Origin: Laccaria trichodermophora
Taxonomy: Eukaryota > Basidiomycota > Agaricomycetes > Agaricales > Hydnangiaceae
Assembly (NCBI GenBank): GCA_018417955.1
Contig: JACTVC010000001.1
Coordinates: 2,852,001 to 2,916,000 of the forward strand
DNA: 64,000 bases
Direction: 5' to 3'
Shown here: piece after piece, positions 33,901 through 46,079 of the stretch
Position numbering within the stretch: the first letter of the stretch is position 1
Layout of the letters: the number at the start of each line of letters is the position of its first letter
Notes under the pieces: model-generated
Told to the model about the DNA's origin: nothing
The model's input: the letters and a program-made list of their open reading frames with translations, nothing else
The model's database searches: none
Translations under genes and position numbers: made by a program

Positions 33901-36664
33901 ATACCATTCCCTATTCCTTGTTAGAGACTTTACAAATATTTACCAGGCAAAAATTTGAGTATTACTCACAGGATGGTCTTTTTTTTGCAAATGAGTAAGT
34001 GTGTTTCACCCAGAATTGACACCACCCAGAAGCATTATATGCCTGTAATTTTTTTCAGACAAGCAGAAAAGAGTGATAGTAAAATTACTCATATCTCACT
34101 ATCATATGATGCAACCCCACATCTCAAGCTTACCCCAGCCAATGATATTGAATGAATTCAAAAAAAACTAAACTACCAATAAGAGTGCTAGTGGCAAAGG
34201 AAACCATAAAGAAGGCCAGGGACTGTATTAACTCCAAGGCCTTGATGAGGTTGCCAGAGACCGCCATGATTGTGCAGTTAGCATCAAACAAGCATCTAGC
34301 TATTATCAAATGGAGCTGGGTAAACATATGATAATAAGCTGCCATCAATCATCAAGCAAATCACATTAGAAAAATTACTTCTTCCCTGGGGTATTCAAGG
34401 TAAGCAGACCTTTTGCTAATTATCTGGCCTTCAATTTTCCTCACCACACTATATTTAAAAATATAAAATTGTACAACACCAATCATTATACAGGTCTACC
34501 CATCAAAACACCCAATCCCTCTTCATGTGCTTGGATTCCTTCATACCATCATCCTGCTCATCTCACACATTGTGTTTTCCCTTCAGTGCTAAGATCTTGT
34601 AGGTTAGAGGGAGGGGACTTATACAACAGTGATGATGGCAGCAAAGAAACTGGCAAGAGAGGAGTTCATGGCTTGAATTGAACCTACTAGAGAGGAGTAA
34701 ATGGTTTTGATGTCCTGCAATGACAAGGTCAATGAGAGCAAACATAAAAGAAGAGGGACAAGACACACCTTTCTGAAATCATTGAGCATTCATCCTAAAG
34801 ACAAATGAATGTCAATCAATCAAGAAGGTGAGTAACATTACTCATTGATGGGCAGCCACTGACTAAACCTTGCTTGAAGCCATTCCAACCTCTATGCATC
34901 TCATGATCTACAGCTGTCCTTGTCACTTCTTCCTGGAGAGATGTTGAGCCCAGGCTCTGAGACTCATTCACCAGGCAATGAGCTTCAGTGTCAAGACTGA
35001 ACTCAATGCCAAATTTGGGGTTGATGACTGGATCATCATTCTCCAGTGTGTTTTTATTCAAAACAAGTTCTTTTTTTGCACTCACCTTCATTCAAGTGAC
35101 CTACCACACTGTTCCAACTTGAAAGTGGGGTGCATTCAGCTGATGGGTGATCACATAACACTCTGGAGTTTCCACTGTGGTTCCAACAAGTCAATATTCT
35201 TCATGCACATCTACATCATGAATGACAATATTATTGAATGGGGTGTAGATAATTGCAAAGTGTTCAAACCAGTGTCTTACAACTTTTTGTGGAGTGGAGA
35301 GGTCAATTCATTTGTTCTAGCTCTTCAACTTGACCTTAAGTTCTAGTTTTTTTTTCTGTTCTAGATACTACTTGAAAATGATGATCACATGTACAATGCA
35401 TGAATCCTACAGCTCTAGTGACCACAACCCAGATCTAGCTGTATCTACACATCAGCATGCATGTTCGCAACTGATTGCCCAGTACCATTGATTTTACACT
35501 CACTTGCATCATTTCTTGTATCAACAATCACTACAGTTTGATCATGACTTTAGCTAATATACCCACACCTCACTCCATTCATATATAATATTAGTCCCAC
35601 ACACATTTTTCTCATGAATTTGTACTGCTTATTTCTTGATATTCACCAGTAATACAATGACAGTCTTGTAATTCTGACATGTCCACACAATATCAATCTA
35701 TTTATGGAAATTTCCAACTTGATTAAAACTGGTGTACTAAAATCTGATGATCAGATCTAGCATGCATTGACTATTGGACATGTGCCACATAGCTCCATTT
35801 TCTTTCCCACTTATCAAGAATATTCTGTGTAATATAAATATTTGTCACCACCTAACAAGTGGTGTAAAGAATATTTTAATCTAAAAGAGGGGAGTCCAGT
35901 CCAGTTTTGTGTCAGTATGTAGTGAAGTCTAGTGCAGTCCCAATATATAGTGAGGCCCAGTGCAGCCCAGTAGAGTTCAATAGAGTCCAATAGAGTTCAT
36001 GTGGATTATGTGGGGGGTGGTAAAGTATTGGTAGCAATGATACAATGAAGGAAGCCAACACTGGTTGCTCTGTTGGTGAGAAATATAACAATCTGCAATG
36101 AAAATCTCAGGAAAGCACTACATAACCTCACCAAAAATGTTGGGTGATGCACAGATTCCCAAATTTCATTCTATATTTGATTATGTGATTTGGGTGGGTA
36201 ACCGTGATTGCTCAGAGTCCTTGTGTAGAAGCACACTAGAGTTTTTCCCCAAAAAAGTTAAAGGCAACAACAAGAATTATTTCCCCAGCAACTGCATTTG
36301 AATTCAAACCTTTTATTTAGAGCATATTTGATTTCAAAGATAGGGTTTAACACTTGAGCAAAGAATGTCATATCAATGAGAGCTTGGAAAGCATCCAAGT
36401 TCAAACTAAATCTCATATATGGAAGTCCCTGCCTCCTTGAAGATAATATGATAATGATCTTTCCAAGAATATTCTTTGTTCTCTTTCTAACCTTAAGCAA
36501 TATGTTACAGGTTATCACACTGGCTTATCATCATACTCATCCTTACCTTCTCTCCTTTTTATCATCTCATAATCACAGCCTCTCTTTTGTGTTTAAGTTA
36601 TTCTAATATGTCTGCATCTGCATCTTCTTGTATCATTTGCCTTTGTGTTACCATAATGAAACTC
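30966..36664. other. Long CpG-free or CpG-poor stretch, no intact gene
   Basis: 5.7 kb without a recognisable gene. The first part belongs to a 2.09-kb run without any CpG. Two weak protein-like traces exist. A minus frame at 32,374-32,727 reads ASVHFFLIEAKYRSVELVNF, with an E-x-K nuclease-like look. A plus frame at 34,978-35,346 is unrecognised. A short minisatellite-like CCAGT/AGTCC tract lies at 35,890-36,000. Probably old, heavily mutated transposon DNA. Confidence 0.5.
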
Positions 36665-36665
36665 A

Positions 36666-36903
36666 CATAAGCCAAAAGGTACCTCTGGTTAGCCTAAATG
36701 AGCCCATGAAAGAATCAGTTGAAAATACTGAGTGGTTATACCTGTAGAGCCTGTAGAAAATGGTCATTTTGTGCTATTTTGGTCATTTTTTTTTGGCAAA
36801 ACAAGTCATTTTCTAGGGACTCTACAGACATAACTGCTCAGTATTTTCAACTGCTTATTTCATGGGCTCATTCAGGCTAACCAGAGGTACCTTTTGTCTT
36901 ACT
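36666..36903. mobile_element. Foldback MITE of about 238 bp
   Basis: Two ~100-bp arms are inverted repeats: AAAAGGTACCTCTGGTTAGC on the left and its complement GCTAACCAGAGGTACCTTTT on the right. A central A/T-rich loop (about 36,770-36,800) separates them. No coding potential. Target duplication not resolved. Confidence 0.8.
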
Positions 36904-37138
36904 GTCTAGTTAGTGCATATTTTTTTTCAGGTGCTGAAAATGGCCATCAAAACAAAAACCTCATCACAGCCCCAGCTTTCACCTGAATTAGTCCATACCA
37001 AAGGAAGTGTAATACAACTACATAATGTAAAAGAATATACAACTACATTTGGACCACAATACATATTTAGAAAGAACCAGAAAATCACCCATGGTTCATT
37101 CTTTTTGCACTCCACTGTAGGTTTAGTGTTTATAAAGG

Positions 37139-37560
37139 TAATGACACTTACAACAAAAATTAGGCTCTTGCAGCTATTCTTATCCTTCCAAAAAACATGT
37201 GAAGCCAATCTGACAGTCATCAGGCTACCATACAAATTATAAACCAGAGTCTTGTGAGACAAGATGCCAATAAGTGTGATAGATTCTGTCAAAGTCCCCT
37301 CATGTCATATTCTCATGCTGACACTCACTTCTGACTTCAAACAAAAATTAAGCTCTTGGACTCATTCCTATCCTTCCAAAAAATGTGTGAAGCCATTCTG
37401 AAAGGCCTCAGGCTACCATACAAATCCTAAACCAGATTACTGTAAGAGAAAATTTCAAAAAGTGTGATAGATTCTATTGATGTCTCTTCATGTCATGTTC
37501 CCATGCTGGTGGTCATTTATGACTTCAAACAAAAATCAAGCTCTTGCACTTATTCTTCAA
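37139..37560. repeat. Tandem repeat, about 188-bp unit, 2-3 copies
   Basis: The landmark GCTCTTG, preceded by an ACAAAAAT-type run, recurs at 37,164, 37,352 and 37,540 (period 188). Units share CTATCCTTCCAAAAAA and CAGGCTACCATACAAAT. The third unit is incomplete and runs into the next tandem array. Confidence 0.85.
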
Positions 37561-38060
37561 AAGTATGCTAAGACAGCTTTACCCCCTTTTTCCAGAAACA
37601 CAGTAGAAGGCCAGCAATATTCAGGTAAAGTCAACTTGTTCCCCAAGTATACTCCAAATGCCAGCCAAAAACTATGCTAAGTTAGCTTTAGCCCCATTTT
37701 TCAGAAACACAGTAGAAGGCCAGCAATGATTAGGTAAGGTTAGCTTGTATCCCAAGTATACTCCATATACCACAAAAAAATTATGCTAAGTCAGCCTTAG
37801 CCCCATTCTACGGAAACACCAGCCTGAATCAAGTCAGCTTAGCCAGAAAAAAACTATTGATCCACCTTAGCTTGCACCCCAAGTATACTGCATATACCAG
37901 AAAAAAGTATAAGTCAGCCTTAGCCCCATTTTCTGCAAACAAAGTAGAAGGCCAACAAATACTTGTATTTATCTGAAATACCAGTATAACAAAGCAAAGT
38001 TTACCAGAAACTGCTAAGTATAAGCCCACAACATACTCTATCTACCAGAAATAAACTATG
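37560..38060. repeat. Tandem repeat, about 109-bp unit, about 4 copies
   Basis: TATGCTAAG(T/A)-AGC-TTA-CCCC recurs at 37,564, 37,673, 37,782 and (diverged) 37,908. Each unit carries AGAAGGCCAGCAAT and CCCAAGTATACTCCA. Two periods are exactly 109; the last is longer by an insertion. Confidence 0.85.
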
Positions 38061-38959
38061 CTATGTATGGTGTGTTGCCTTATCTACCAGAACTATTGTA
38101 AGTCTGGTGTAACCCTGTTTACCAGAAACAGAGAGTAAAGATGATACATGTAGTAAAGATGTAAACAAGCTCCCCCATCTGATGACAAACACTCAGAAAC
38201 CATGGCCCTCACCAGGGTATTGTCTATGTAGTGGATTACCTTCTGAGAATTGGTCCAAGTCATCACCACTTTCCAAAGGCCCATGTCCCAACCTCTGAAG
38301 GCCATAACCAGGCAAGCCTTCATAGCCTTGTCCATAGTACCTACCAAAGTCACATGGGTGATTGTATCCTCAATATTGAGGGTGGCCACCATGTTCTCTT
38401 CCACCAAAGCCAGACCCACCCAAGCCAGACAGCCCATATTGTCATGGGTGTTGGCCATTATTTGCAAATTGAGTGGGAAGGTGATGATGTTGGTTGTCTC
38501 TCTGAACTGAACAACAAGGAGGGTGTATTCAGAGGTGACAATGTGGGGCCCAGATGATGACAAGAATTTGTATGCACTGTTGTGTAGTAGTGGGCCACTA
38601 TTGTTTTTAGTAACATTTTGAAATCCTATTGTTTTTTTAACAATGTTTTACCAACCTTTCATCTATCTTTTCAACCTCTTTCATGGCTGCTTCCCAATCC
38701 ACTTTGTCCCCTTTCACCACTTTTGAAAGCTAAGATCACTTTTGAAAGAAAGGGGACTTGGCTTCCTAAAGTGGAAACACTTTCATACTTTTATGCTTTC
38801 AAAAGCATTGAAAGTGGTTCAAAGTGGACTTGTGATTCTACTGATGCACCATCATTATTCACCACTACATCCACTGCTGCATCCCACTACTAGTACTATG
38901 ATACCATAACAAAATGGCACCAATGACAGCAACCTGCAAACTACACAATTAGTGTTTAA
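38061..38959. other. Unassigned island DNA
   Basis: Contains overlapping open frames on both strands (38,093-38,563 minus, 156 aa; 38,231-38,557 plus) without recognisable domains. Probably chance or decayed transposon coding sequence. Confidence 0.4.
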
Positions 38960-39240
38960 AGGTTCAGTCCATAGGGCCAAAAGAAACCATAAGACCAAAA
39001 TAAACTGGATCATGGTCCAGTCTTTTTTCAGTTCCAGTTGCCCAAATTCAGGGTTATTCCAGTTGCCAGTTGCCTTATTTCAAAAATCTTTTAAAACTGT
39101 TCAAAGACCAGTTTCAATTGGTTGCATCCTGTTAGATGGTTATATGTGTTACATATCCTTGTAACCACATTTATTACCTCTAATTGGGTTTTTATTTCAT
39201 CAAAAATGGTTAAAAAATGAGAAATATATAACCAATTCCA
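38960..39240. repeat. Dispersed repeat, inverted copy of 29,270-29,530
   Basis: Shares with 29,270-29,530, in opposite orientation, the run around CATGGTCCAGTCTTTTTTCA, CCAGTTTCAATTGGTTGCA and ACCTCTAATTGGGTTTT. Borders are approximate; type unknown. Confidence 0.7.
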
Positions 39241-39900
39241 TTTTTACACAACTTGTACCAGAATGACTTTAATTCTAACTCACTCAAATTTTCATCATTT
39301 TGCTTGATTCAATTTTTGGATATTGAAACTATAAGTATGAAAATATGCTTACCATCTATCAATGTATGGCATGCATCAAATAATTTGCAGTTGCCACAAT
39401 AAATTTTACCTAAGTCTTTAGGAGATGTAATTTGGTTTCAGTCATAGCTATGTCAAATCTTCATTAAATTTCTTAAAGATTGGTAGAATTACAGGTATTT
39501 ACATGCTTTACTATGCCATATAACCTGTCTATTTTTTTTTCTTTCAGAGTAATAATAGTTGAGATACAAATGGTTTATATTGGTACAATAAATTATATGC
39601 AAGAAAACCAGTCTGGATCAGTCTGAACCAGTGCCATGGACTGCAAAAGACCAGTCCTAGGTGGTTTGGTTTGGTTCCCTCAATATCTAGGTTGGTCCTA
39701 GACTGGTTGTGGTCCACGGTTGCACATTTTCAGGGCAAAAAACTGGACTGAACTGAACCTGCAAACACTATACACAATGTCCAAATTTTGATTATTTTCA
39801 GTGTGGTGTGTGCTGACCAATAACAATAAAGTCTTAAAGGCAAAGCAATGGCTGCAGCTCAGCCTTCTTCTATCACACCACCCCATAAGTCTTTTTGGCC

Positions 39901-40484
39901 TAGTGTTTGGAAGTCCGGTCTCATGACTGGAAAAAGACTGTAACCAGACCGGACCAAGACCGCAAAAGACCGGACCTGCGGTTACGGTCTTTTATTTTTG
40001 AAATGTAAAGACCGCAAAAAGACCGGTTAACGTGAACCGGCTTGGACCGGTTTGGACCGGTCTTTTATAGCCCCTTAAATACCCTTTAAAACGCACCCAA
40101 GAACGTACGATTTGGTAAAAAAACGAGAGAGATATGAATTAAAATGTAAATTACTTTGGGGAATAATAGATGTACCAGACTTATTTTATAGAAGCACCAA
40201 TTCCTAACGGAATTTAACGTTCTTGGGCTCGTTTTGAAGCTATTAAAAATGTTAATAAATTTACCGATTAATAATTTTAAAATATTGGCCTAAAGACCGG
40301 TCATAAACCAGTTAAAACCGATGCAGACCGAAACCGGTCTATAGACCGCAAAAAACCGCGGTCTGCGGTCTTTTTGCGGTCCGGTCTGGTCTTTTGACTT
40401 CTGGGGAAAATGCAGACCGGTTACGGTTACGGTTAACACCCCTGGGCATCAAAAAACCGGACCGAACCGGACTTTCAAACACTA
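39901..40484. mobile_element. Non-autonomous hAT-type element, CpG-rich, with 8-bp target duplication
   Basis: 584 bp with terminal inverted repeats: left TAGTGTTTGGAAGTCCGGTC, right end inverted TAGTGTTTGAAAGTCCGGTT. It is flanked by an exact 8-bp duplication TTTTGGCC (39,893-39,900 and 40,485-40,492). Inside, ACCGG/CCGGT motifs recur near both ends, giving long imperfect inverted repeats around an AT-rich centre. There is no transposase. An 8-bp duplication is typical of hAT elements. Its many intact CpGs contrast with the surroundings, so it is likely a recent insertion. Confidence 0.9.
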
Positions 40485-40492
40485 TTTTGGCC

Positions 40493-40877
40493 ACTAACCA
40501 CCCATATGTGACAGTGCCTGTCCTGTTCCTGCAAAGGCTCCACTGCAAGTCTCAAGCCAGGGCCAGGGCAGCTTGATGAATGTGAACACAGTAGCAACTG
40601 ACATGTGTAACATGGCAAGACAGTAAGCTTCCATTGCCTTTACATTGAGTCCCACTGCACTCCCTGAGATTCAAATCTTGATACAGCATTTCATGTTTAC
40701 TTCAACTTACTGCTTGATCACATTTCATCACATAAGCATCACCCTTATACTACCTCATGTTATACATGAGGCAATATATCTTTTCTATTGCCATTACTCT
40801 GTATCACTCAATATCTAGCCCTACTAGAGGCTATACTGAGCTCTCAGAGAATGTGGAACACAAGAATACTGAATATG
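40493..40877. other. Unassigned island DNA
   Basis: About 385 bp between the hAT-type element and the Tc1 remnant. No feature recognised. Confidence 0.35.
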
Positions 40878-41735
40878 TAAAGTGCTGGCAAAAAGTATTG
40901 TGGCTGACATTTTTTTACCTTCAATGGCCTTTTAGAGCTGCAGCTTTTCTGGTTCATATCTTAATACATGGCAACTTGTTTGAGAATGATGAGACAATCT
41001 TTTGAATACACATTAGTCAAATTGTGTTCATGTTAGGCCAAATTAGGAAGTAATGTCTGAAAACCACTCTCAGTCAAATGAAAGCACACAAGTCTAATTT
41101 CAATACAAGGACATATCGAGTATAACTACTCTTTGCAAGCCCAAGAGCTACCACATGTTGGGGCATGCTGTGGTAAAGTAAGAACAAATAACTATTCTTC
41201 ATTTCTGTCCATGTATCCACCAAGGCCTGCCAAAGCTAAACTTTATTGGTTAGGTATTGTGGGTGTTAATGAAGCCTAATGTCAAGCTGAGACCAGACAT
41301 GTTCCATTGGGTTCATATCTGGACTGGCAGGTGGCCATGGAAGTGTCTTGATTCCATTACATGTTAGCCAGGTTGTTGTGTACTTGGATTTGTGCTTTGG
41401 ATCATTGTCTTGCTGGAAAATCATCTGTTTTTTTTGGATTTCTAGCATATTTAGGGTATTGAGGAGTGACTCATCCAATATTTCACAAAGTTGGATGCTA
41501 TCCATGATTCCCTCAACAAGATGGAGCTCATCATACCCCTTTGATGTAATACACCCCCAAACCATGAGGCTGCCCCCTCTGTGTTTGACTTCTGTCCTCA
41601 CATTCTTCCCATCAAACTCTTCTCCAACTCCTCTTCACCACTGAAGCCCATCCAACCCAAATAGATTGAATTTTGTATTCACCTTGCATCGACTTCCGCA
41701 ATCATACACCTGGTATGTTTCTGTTTCTGATGCCT
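40878..41735 (-). mobile_element. Tc1/mariner element remnant with DD34E-type transposase
   Basis: The minus strand reads TKFNLFG, then VKHRGGSLMVWGC, FQQDNDPKHKSKYTTTWL and WPPASPDMNPMEHVW. The spacing from the Asp of QQD to the Glu of MEH is 34 residues (DD34E, Tc1 family). C-terminal text (LYHSMPQHVVAL) follows after two further stops. One TGA interrupts the frame shortly after KFNLFG, and the N-terminal part with the first catalytic Asp is not recognisable. The 3' end is TAAAGTGCTGGCAAAAAGTA at 40,878, a Tc1-like terminus. Inactive. Confidence 0.88.
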
Positions 41736-42114
41736 AAGATTTCTTTTCCAGTGTTATCTATCCCCTCTCTAGGGGATAGATTTCCACTTTTTTTGAAATA
41801 TAACTGTGCCTGTATTCACTGACACATCTAACAGTATCCAAACGCTGTCGAACAACAGCCGTACACCTCAGTTTACACAAGACGTGTAGTCTTCATCCTG
41901 GTCAACCATGCATACCATTTTGTGCGCTCACCTTGCCATATCAGCTGTAACTGTCAACTGTAGTGGAGGGTCAACTGCCTGTACCACATACATCCCTGCC
42001 GCTCTCTCCATTTTCATCGCCTTTATCATCTGAATCTGTCCCATCACTGACTCAGTCAACTGTTTCTCCACACCAAGGGGTACGCAGAAAAAAATCCCTG
42101 TACACAGGGTTGTT
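41736..42114. other. Short dispersed repeat and 3' flank of the zinc-finger locus
   Basis: 41,740-41,800 contains the hairpin CTATCCCC/GGGGATAG and matches 28,118-28,185 inverted. The remainder keeps normal CpG density and may be 3' flank of the zinc-finger locus. Confidence 0.45.
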
Positions 42115-42736
42115 TTATTCTGATAAGGACTCATAGACACCACCCCCCTCCCCTAGTCTTCCTAAAAAGGAAATAAATCACGTGTTTAAAAACAAATACA
42201 ACTTTCTACACCCTACACCGATGCTTGTGTGTAGGGACCCTACCTCCAGCATTCGCCTTGCAATCGTCATCGCAAAACCACCCTCCAGTGGGTCTTTCAA
42301 CAAGACCACGACAAGTTAAGTGATACTGCAATTATGTTAGTATTTGTTCTGTGTTTTGGAATAAAAGCATACAATGACTTACCACAAGGTTGCATGCACC
42401 ACAACGAAGCAAATCTTGGTCCTCAACTACTGTCTTGCATCCTTCATCTGCGCAAATCCGATTGGCCATGATTTCCTGTACAACCATAGTCAGATTACAC
42501 TTGCGACGAGGTCATGCTCCTGGTTCTTGTGAAGTTCTTATGAGCGGCGCTATTGACGTGTTTGGTCCAGTTCTTCTTGCTGGCAAAGCTGAGTCCTACG
42601 GAGATATTGCACTCTGGACACCATCGAGTACTTGACGCGTCATGCTCGGATGGTTCCTATTGATAGTTACTAATGGCTAGGCAAACCCTGTAAGTGGACA
42701 GAAGCATACCTTTTGGGGCCTTTTTGATTTTGGCAT
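42115..42736 (-). CDS. Zinc-finger protein: C2H2-like finger plus PHD-like finger (unnamed)
   Basis: Gene-like exons on the minus strand. MPKSKRPQK is joined by a 53-nt intron (branch TAGTAAC) to EPSEHDASSTRWCPECNISV ... KNWTKHVNSAAHKN, a C-x2-C ... H-x5-H finger. After a problematic junction follows MANRICADEGCK ... CGACNLV, an intron, then YHLTCRGLVERP and GWFCDDDC: together a PHD-like Cys4-His-Cys3 pattern. A last exon ends VYESLSE. Between the two fingers only a 25-nt GT-AG interval restores the frame, so these could be two genes or a damaged one. A further exon (KCPICAKFRKLNGLQVDF) may lie upstream, to about 42,930. The locus keeps normal CpG inside the depleted island. Function unknown; the fingers suggest chromatin or nucleic-acid binding. 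Confidence 0.5.
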
Positions 42737-43463
42737 GACTGGTGGTGCTATGGCAAGGAAAAAAAAAACTTGAGACATGGCAGAACAGAAGTAAATGTGT
42801 ACGGACTCACCCGTGCAATGTGCCACAATGCCAAAGCATAGTACAAAATCCACTTGCAGACCATTGAGCTTCCGAAACTTAGCACAAATTGGACATTTAG
42901 TGGGAGGAGGAGGAGGGCCAAAGGTAAGCGCTCACATTACAATGACGATGGCAGTGTGAACCTTGGTGTGAACTTGTGTGAACAATTTGTTGAACCGGGC
43001 CGACCCAGCCACTGACGTCAGATGCGCCAAACCATCACCAAATGCAGACAAAATATGAAGCCAACAGGTCTCTGTGCCCCTACTTGGCCCCTACGCTCAT
43101 GAGAACTAGATAGATTGAGATTCAACAACTTCCTGGAGTCTCATAAGGCGAAATAGTCAACAATTTTTTAAATTCAGATAAGCACCTTGACCTACCACCC
43201 CCCTCCCTACCCCATATGTTGGTAATTGCCGGTGTGTACCCCTTGCTCCACGCTTTATGCATGCAACTGTAGCAACTCGACAATTACCTCTTCTTCACAG
43301 GCTTTCTGCCCCCACACATCCACGAAATACACATTTACCACCTCACCATGCTTCAACACCTTCTTTCCACCTGTCTTCTGACTCTTCCAGTGACGATCCA
43401 CACACATATACTCAGCATAAGCAGATTCCACATGCATATACTCAACCAAAAGGAACTTCAAAC
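42737..43463. other. Possible upstream exon of the zinc-finger locus and 5' flank of Gypsy B
   Basis: 42,830-42,930 (minus) may hold an exon with a C-P-I-C motif. 43,020-43,460 precedes the Gypsy B gag and may include the element's leader or LTR (TTGGTAATTGCCGG at 43,220 could be a primer-binding-site-like tract), but no LTR pair is visible. Confidence 0.4.
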
Positions 43464-44604
43464 ATGACCAGCACTGCAACAGTAGAACCCATGAGTGGGA
43501 AAGCACCCGTTTTGACCAATGGCGATGTATCTCCCACTGTGATGATGGAGTTCAAAAACACATGTCACAACTTCTTTGAGGCTAAATCTGTCCCAGCAGA
43601 TAGACAGGTTGCATTCATTCTACCTGGTATCTGGGACCTCCGTATTCGAAACTGGATCACAGCAGACTGTGCTACCATCGTCACTTTTCCTTTTGCGACA
43701 TTCATGACTCAACTCTGAGCTAATTACCTACACCCTTGATTGGGAGGACCATGTCCATGACGAAATCTTACAATCTCATCTGGACCCAAGCAAAGAATCC
43801 TTCTGGGGTTGGTCGCAACATGTAATCAAACTCAACTGTCTCTTGCACAACACACCTTTGGTCTTCGATGATGCTACCCTTCACAACCAGCTCGATGCAC
43901 ACCTAGACAATGAACTTAAAGACCATGTCAAGCATAACAATGCGAAGAAAGAAAAGACACTTAAGGCTTGGATTGACGCCGTACATCGACTTGATGAGAC
44001 ACATATCAGCAAGAACAAACACCACCATGAACTGATCAAAGACACTTTCAACAAATGGCAGGCTACTGATAACAACACGTTCTGTAACCCTTCTCACCAC
44101 AACAATACTACTTCCACTTCAATGAGCTCTGCAACATCTTCTTCCTTTGTTCCTTTACTGATTCTACTTGATTCCAAATGCACCTTGCTCAATGAACACA
44201 ATGGATGCACCAAGTGCAGGAAATTTTATGTCAGACATCGTTCGCGAAATTGCCCCATGGGTTTCCTGAATGGTAAAGGTTACAAAACCTTAACTCTTGC
44301 TGATGTGCTTGCTGCAAAGAAACCAAAGTCTACATCCACAACCAAACAGCCCACAAAACCAGTTGCCACCACCACACCCTCCTCTGATGAAGAATCCAAT
44401 GTCGTAGCAGCTGTGCTCCCTGCTGTCAACAGCTACAGTTCCAATTCCAAGGAAGACATTGACATTGCAAACCGTGTCATGAGTGCACCAATTAAATCCA
44501 AACATCTTGTTTGAAATGTCAGGTTCATGGACTGATCAATGATTTCCCAGTGAAAACACATGTGCTGATAGACAATGGGGTGCATGTCATCCTCATTTGG
44601 AGGT
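43464..44604 (+). mobile_element. Gypsy-type retroelement fragment B (gag, start of protease)
   Basis: Homologous to fragment A: MMEFKNTCHNFFEAKSVP, FILPGIWDLRIRNWIT, ESFWGWSQHVIKLNCLL, HNQLDAHLDNELKDHVK and the CCHC-like knuckle CTKCRKFYVRHRSRNC. Then SAPIKSKHLV and, after a one-base frameshift near 44,512, the retropepsin-like text HGLINDFPVKTHVLI. Other lesions are a TGA at 43,716 and a frameshift near 43,735. It stops abruptly at about 44,604, where a foldback element begins. It keeps many CpGs that fragment A has lost. Confidence 0.85.
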
Positions 44605-44610
44605 CTTTAT

Positions 44611-46079
44611 TGTCCCCCACTGATTCCTGCAGGATTCCTGAGGATTCCTGAGGATTCTTGCACAGTCCCAGGACTGAGTATTGGCTGATGTACCAGCCAA
44701 ATTTTTCAGTCCTGTGGGGGTCCATTCCTGAGGACTGAAGACAGTCCTGAGGATTTTCAGACAGGACTAGTCCCAGGATTGATGTATGTGATGAGTCACA
44801 TGACCCACAAACATGTGCTTGGAATGCATCACATGATGTGATGCATCCTGTGCACATGTTTGATTCTCATATGTGACATGTCACATCACCTCTCTCGTCA
44901 CCACCCACCACCACCTCGCCCACCACCACCACCACCACCACATCAATGCCCATGACCGCATCAACCTCAACAACAACAACAACAACAATGGTGGTGGTGC
45001 CCAGCAAATGGCACCACCACCAAATGGCTGATGTGGCACACCCCATCCAGGTGTGCCACATTGATGGCGATTTTCTCAATGATGAACACCCATGACCCCA
45101 CGATGAGGGACAGCAACCCCACCACCATGTGCCACCACAACAGCCCTCCCACCAATGCCGATGAGGCGGTGGTGCCCAACAAACTGTGCCACCACCAAAT
45201 CACTGATGTGGCATGCCATGTCGATGTCGACTTTTTCAACAATGAACAATGAGACGAGCGCCCACGGACAACAACAACAACTCCCCATACAGATGACGAC
45301 AACCCCCCACTCAATAAACACCACCCACAGACACAATGACCCCCAACGACGGACAACAACCACCCAGTTCCCATGGATGACACCACCACGATCGACAAAT
45401 GGCGGATGCCCCCCAGATGACTTTGCACCAACAAAGCACAAGCGCCCACAAATGAAGACGCCCACGTACACAAACCACTGCCCATGTACGAAGATGCCCA
45501 CATACAAGGATGACCACCCACCAATGTGACTGCCCACCAATGAGCACAACCACCCATGAGACAACCTGAGTGAGCTCTCCCCCTCTTTCCATCACCCCCC
45601 CTCCCTCCATTGCTCCCCCTCCATCACTCCACCCACTCCCTCCTCCCTCCATCACTCCATCATTGCTCCCCCTTCCATCCTCTCCCCTCTCTTCTTCCCC
45701 TCCCTCTCCACACTCCCTCTCCCTCTCCACATTCCCTCTCCTTATCCACACTCCCTCCCCCCTCCATAACTCCCCTCCCCTCACTCCCCACCACCATCCT
45801 TTCATCACTTTTCATCACTCCCTCCCCTCCCTTTAAAATTAAATTGTAGTAAATATACTTAATTAATTGCATTCAATACATCTTATTTTTCACTGGTCAA
45901 ATTTACCTATCATAAGGCATTTTTAGCATTAACTTGTGGTGCAAATGACATGTAGTCCTCAGGATTCCTGAGGACTTGACAGAAATTTTCTCCTCCAACT
46001 CAAAATCACCAAAATTATAGTGTAGTCCTGAGGAATCCTCAGGAATCCTGTGAGTCCTGCAGGACTCTGTGGGGGACTG
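44611..46079. mobile_element. Foldback/TIR element of about 1.47 kb with low-complexity core
   Basis: Ends are inverted repeats: left GTCCCCCACTGATTCCTGCA, right end inverted GTCCCCCACAGAGTCCTGCA, each followed by repeated GGATTCCTGAG units (about 44,611-44,770 and 45,955-46,079). The core is simple sequence: CAC/CAA repeats at 44,890-45,550 and a polypyrimidine CCCTCC tract at 45,560-45,835. Long frames here are artefacts. No target duplication found. It truncates Gypsy B. Confidence 0.75.

Noticed and set aside
38093..38563. 156-codon minus-strand ORF in the island
   Set aside because: Overlaps long frames on the other strand; composition and lack of motifs suggest chance.
44967..45808. 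Long minus-strand ORFs (165-196 aa) and plus-strand Pro/Ser/His-rich ORFs
   Set aside because: Translated CAC/CAA and CCCTCC simple sequence; low complexity, no family resemblance.
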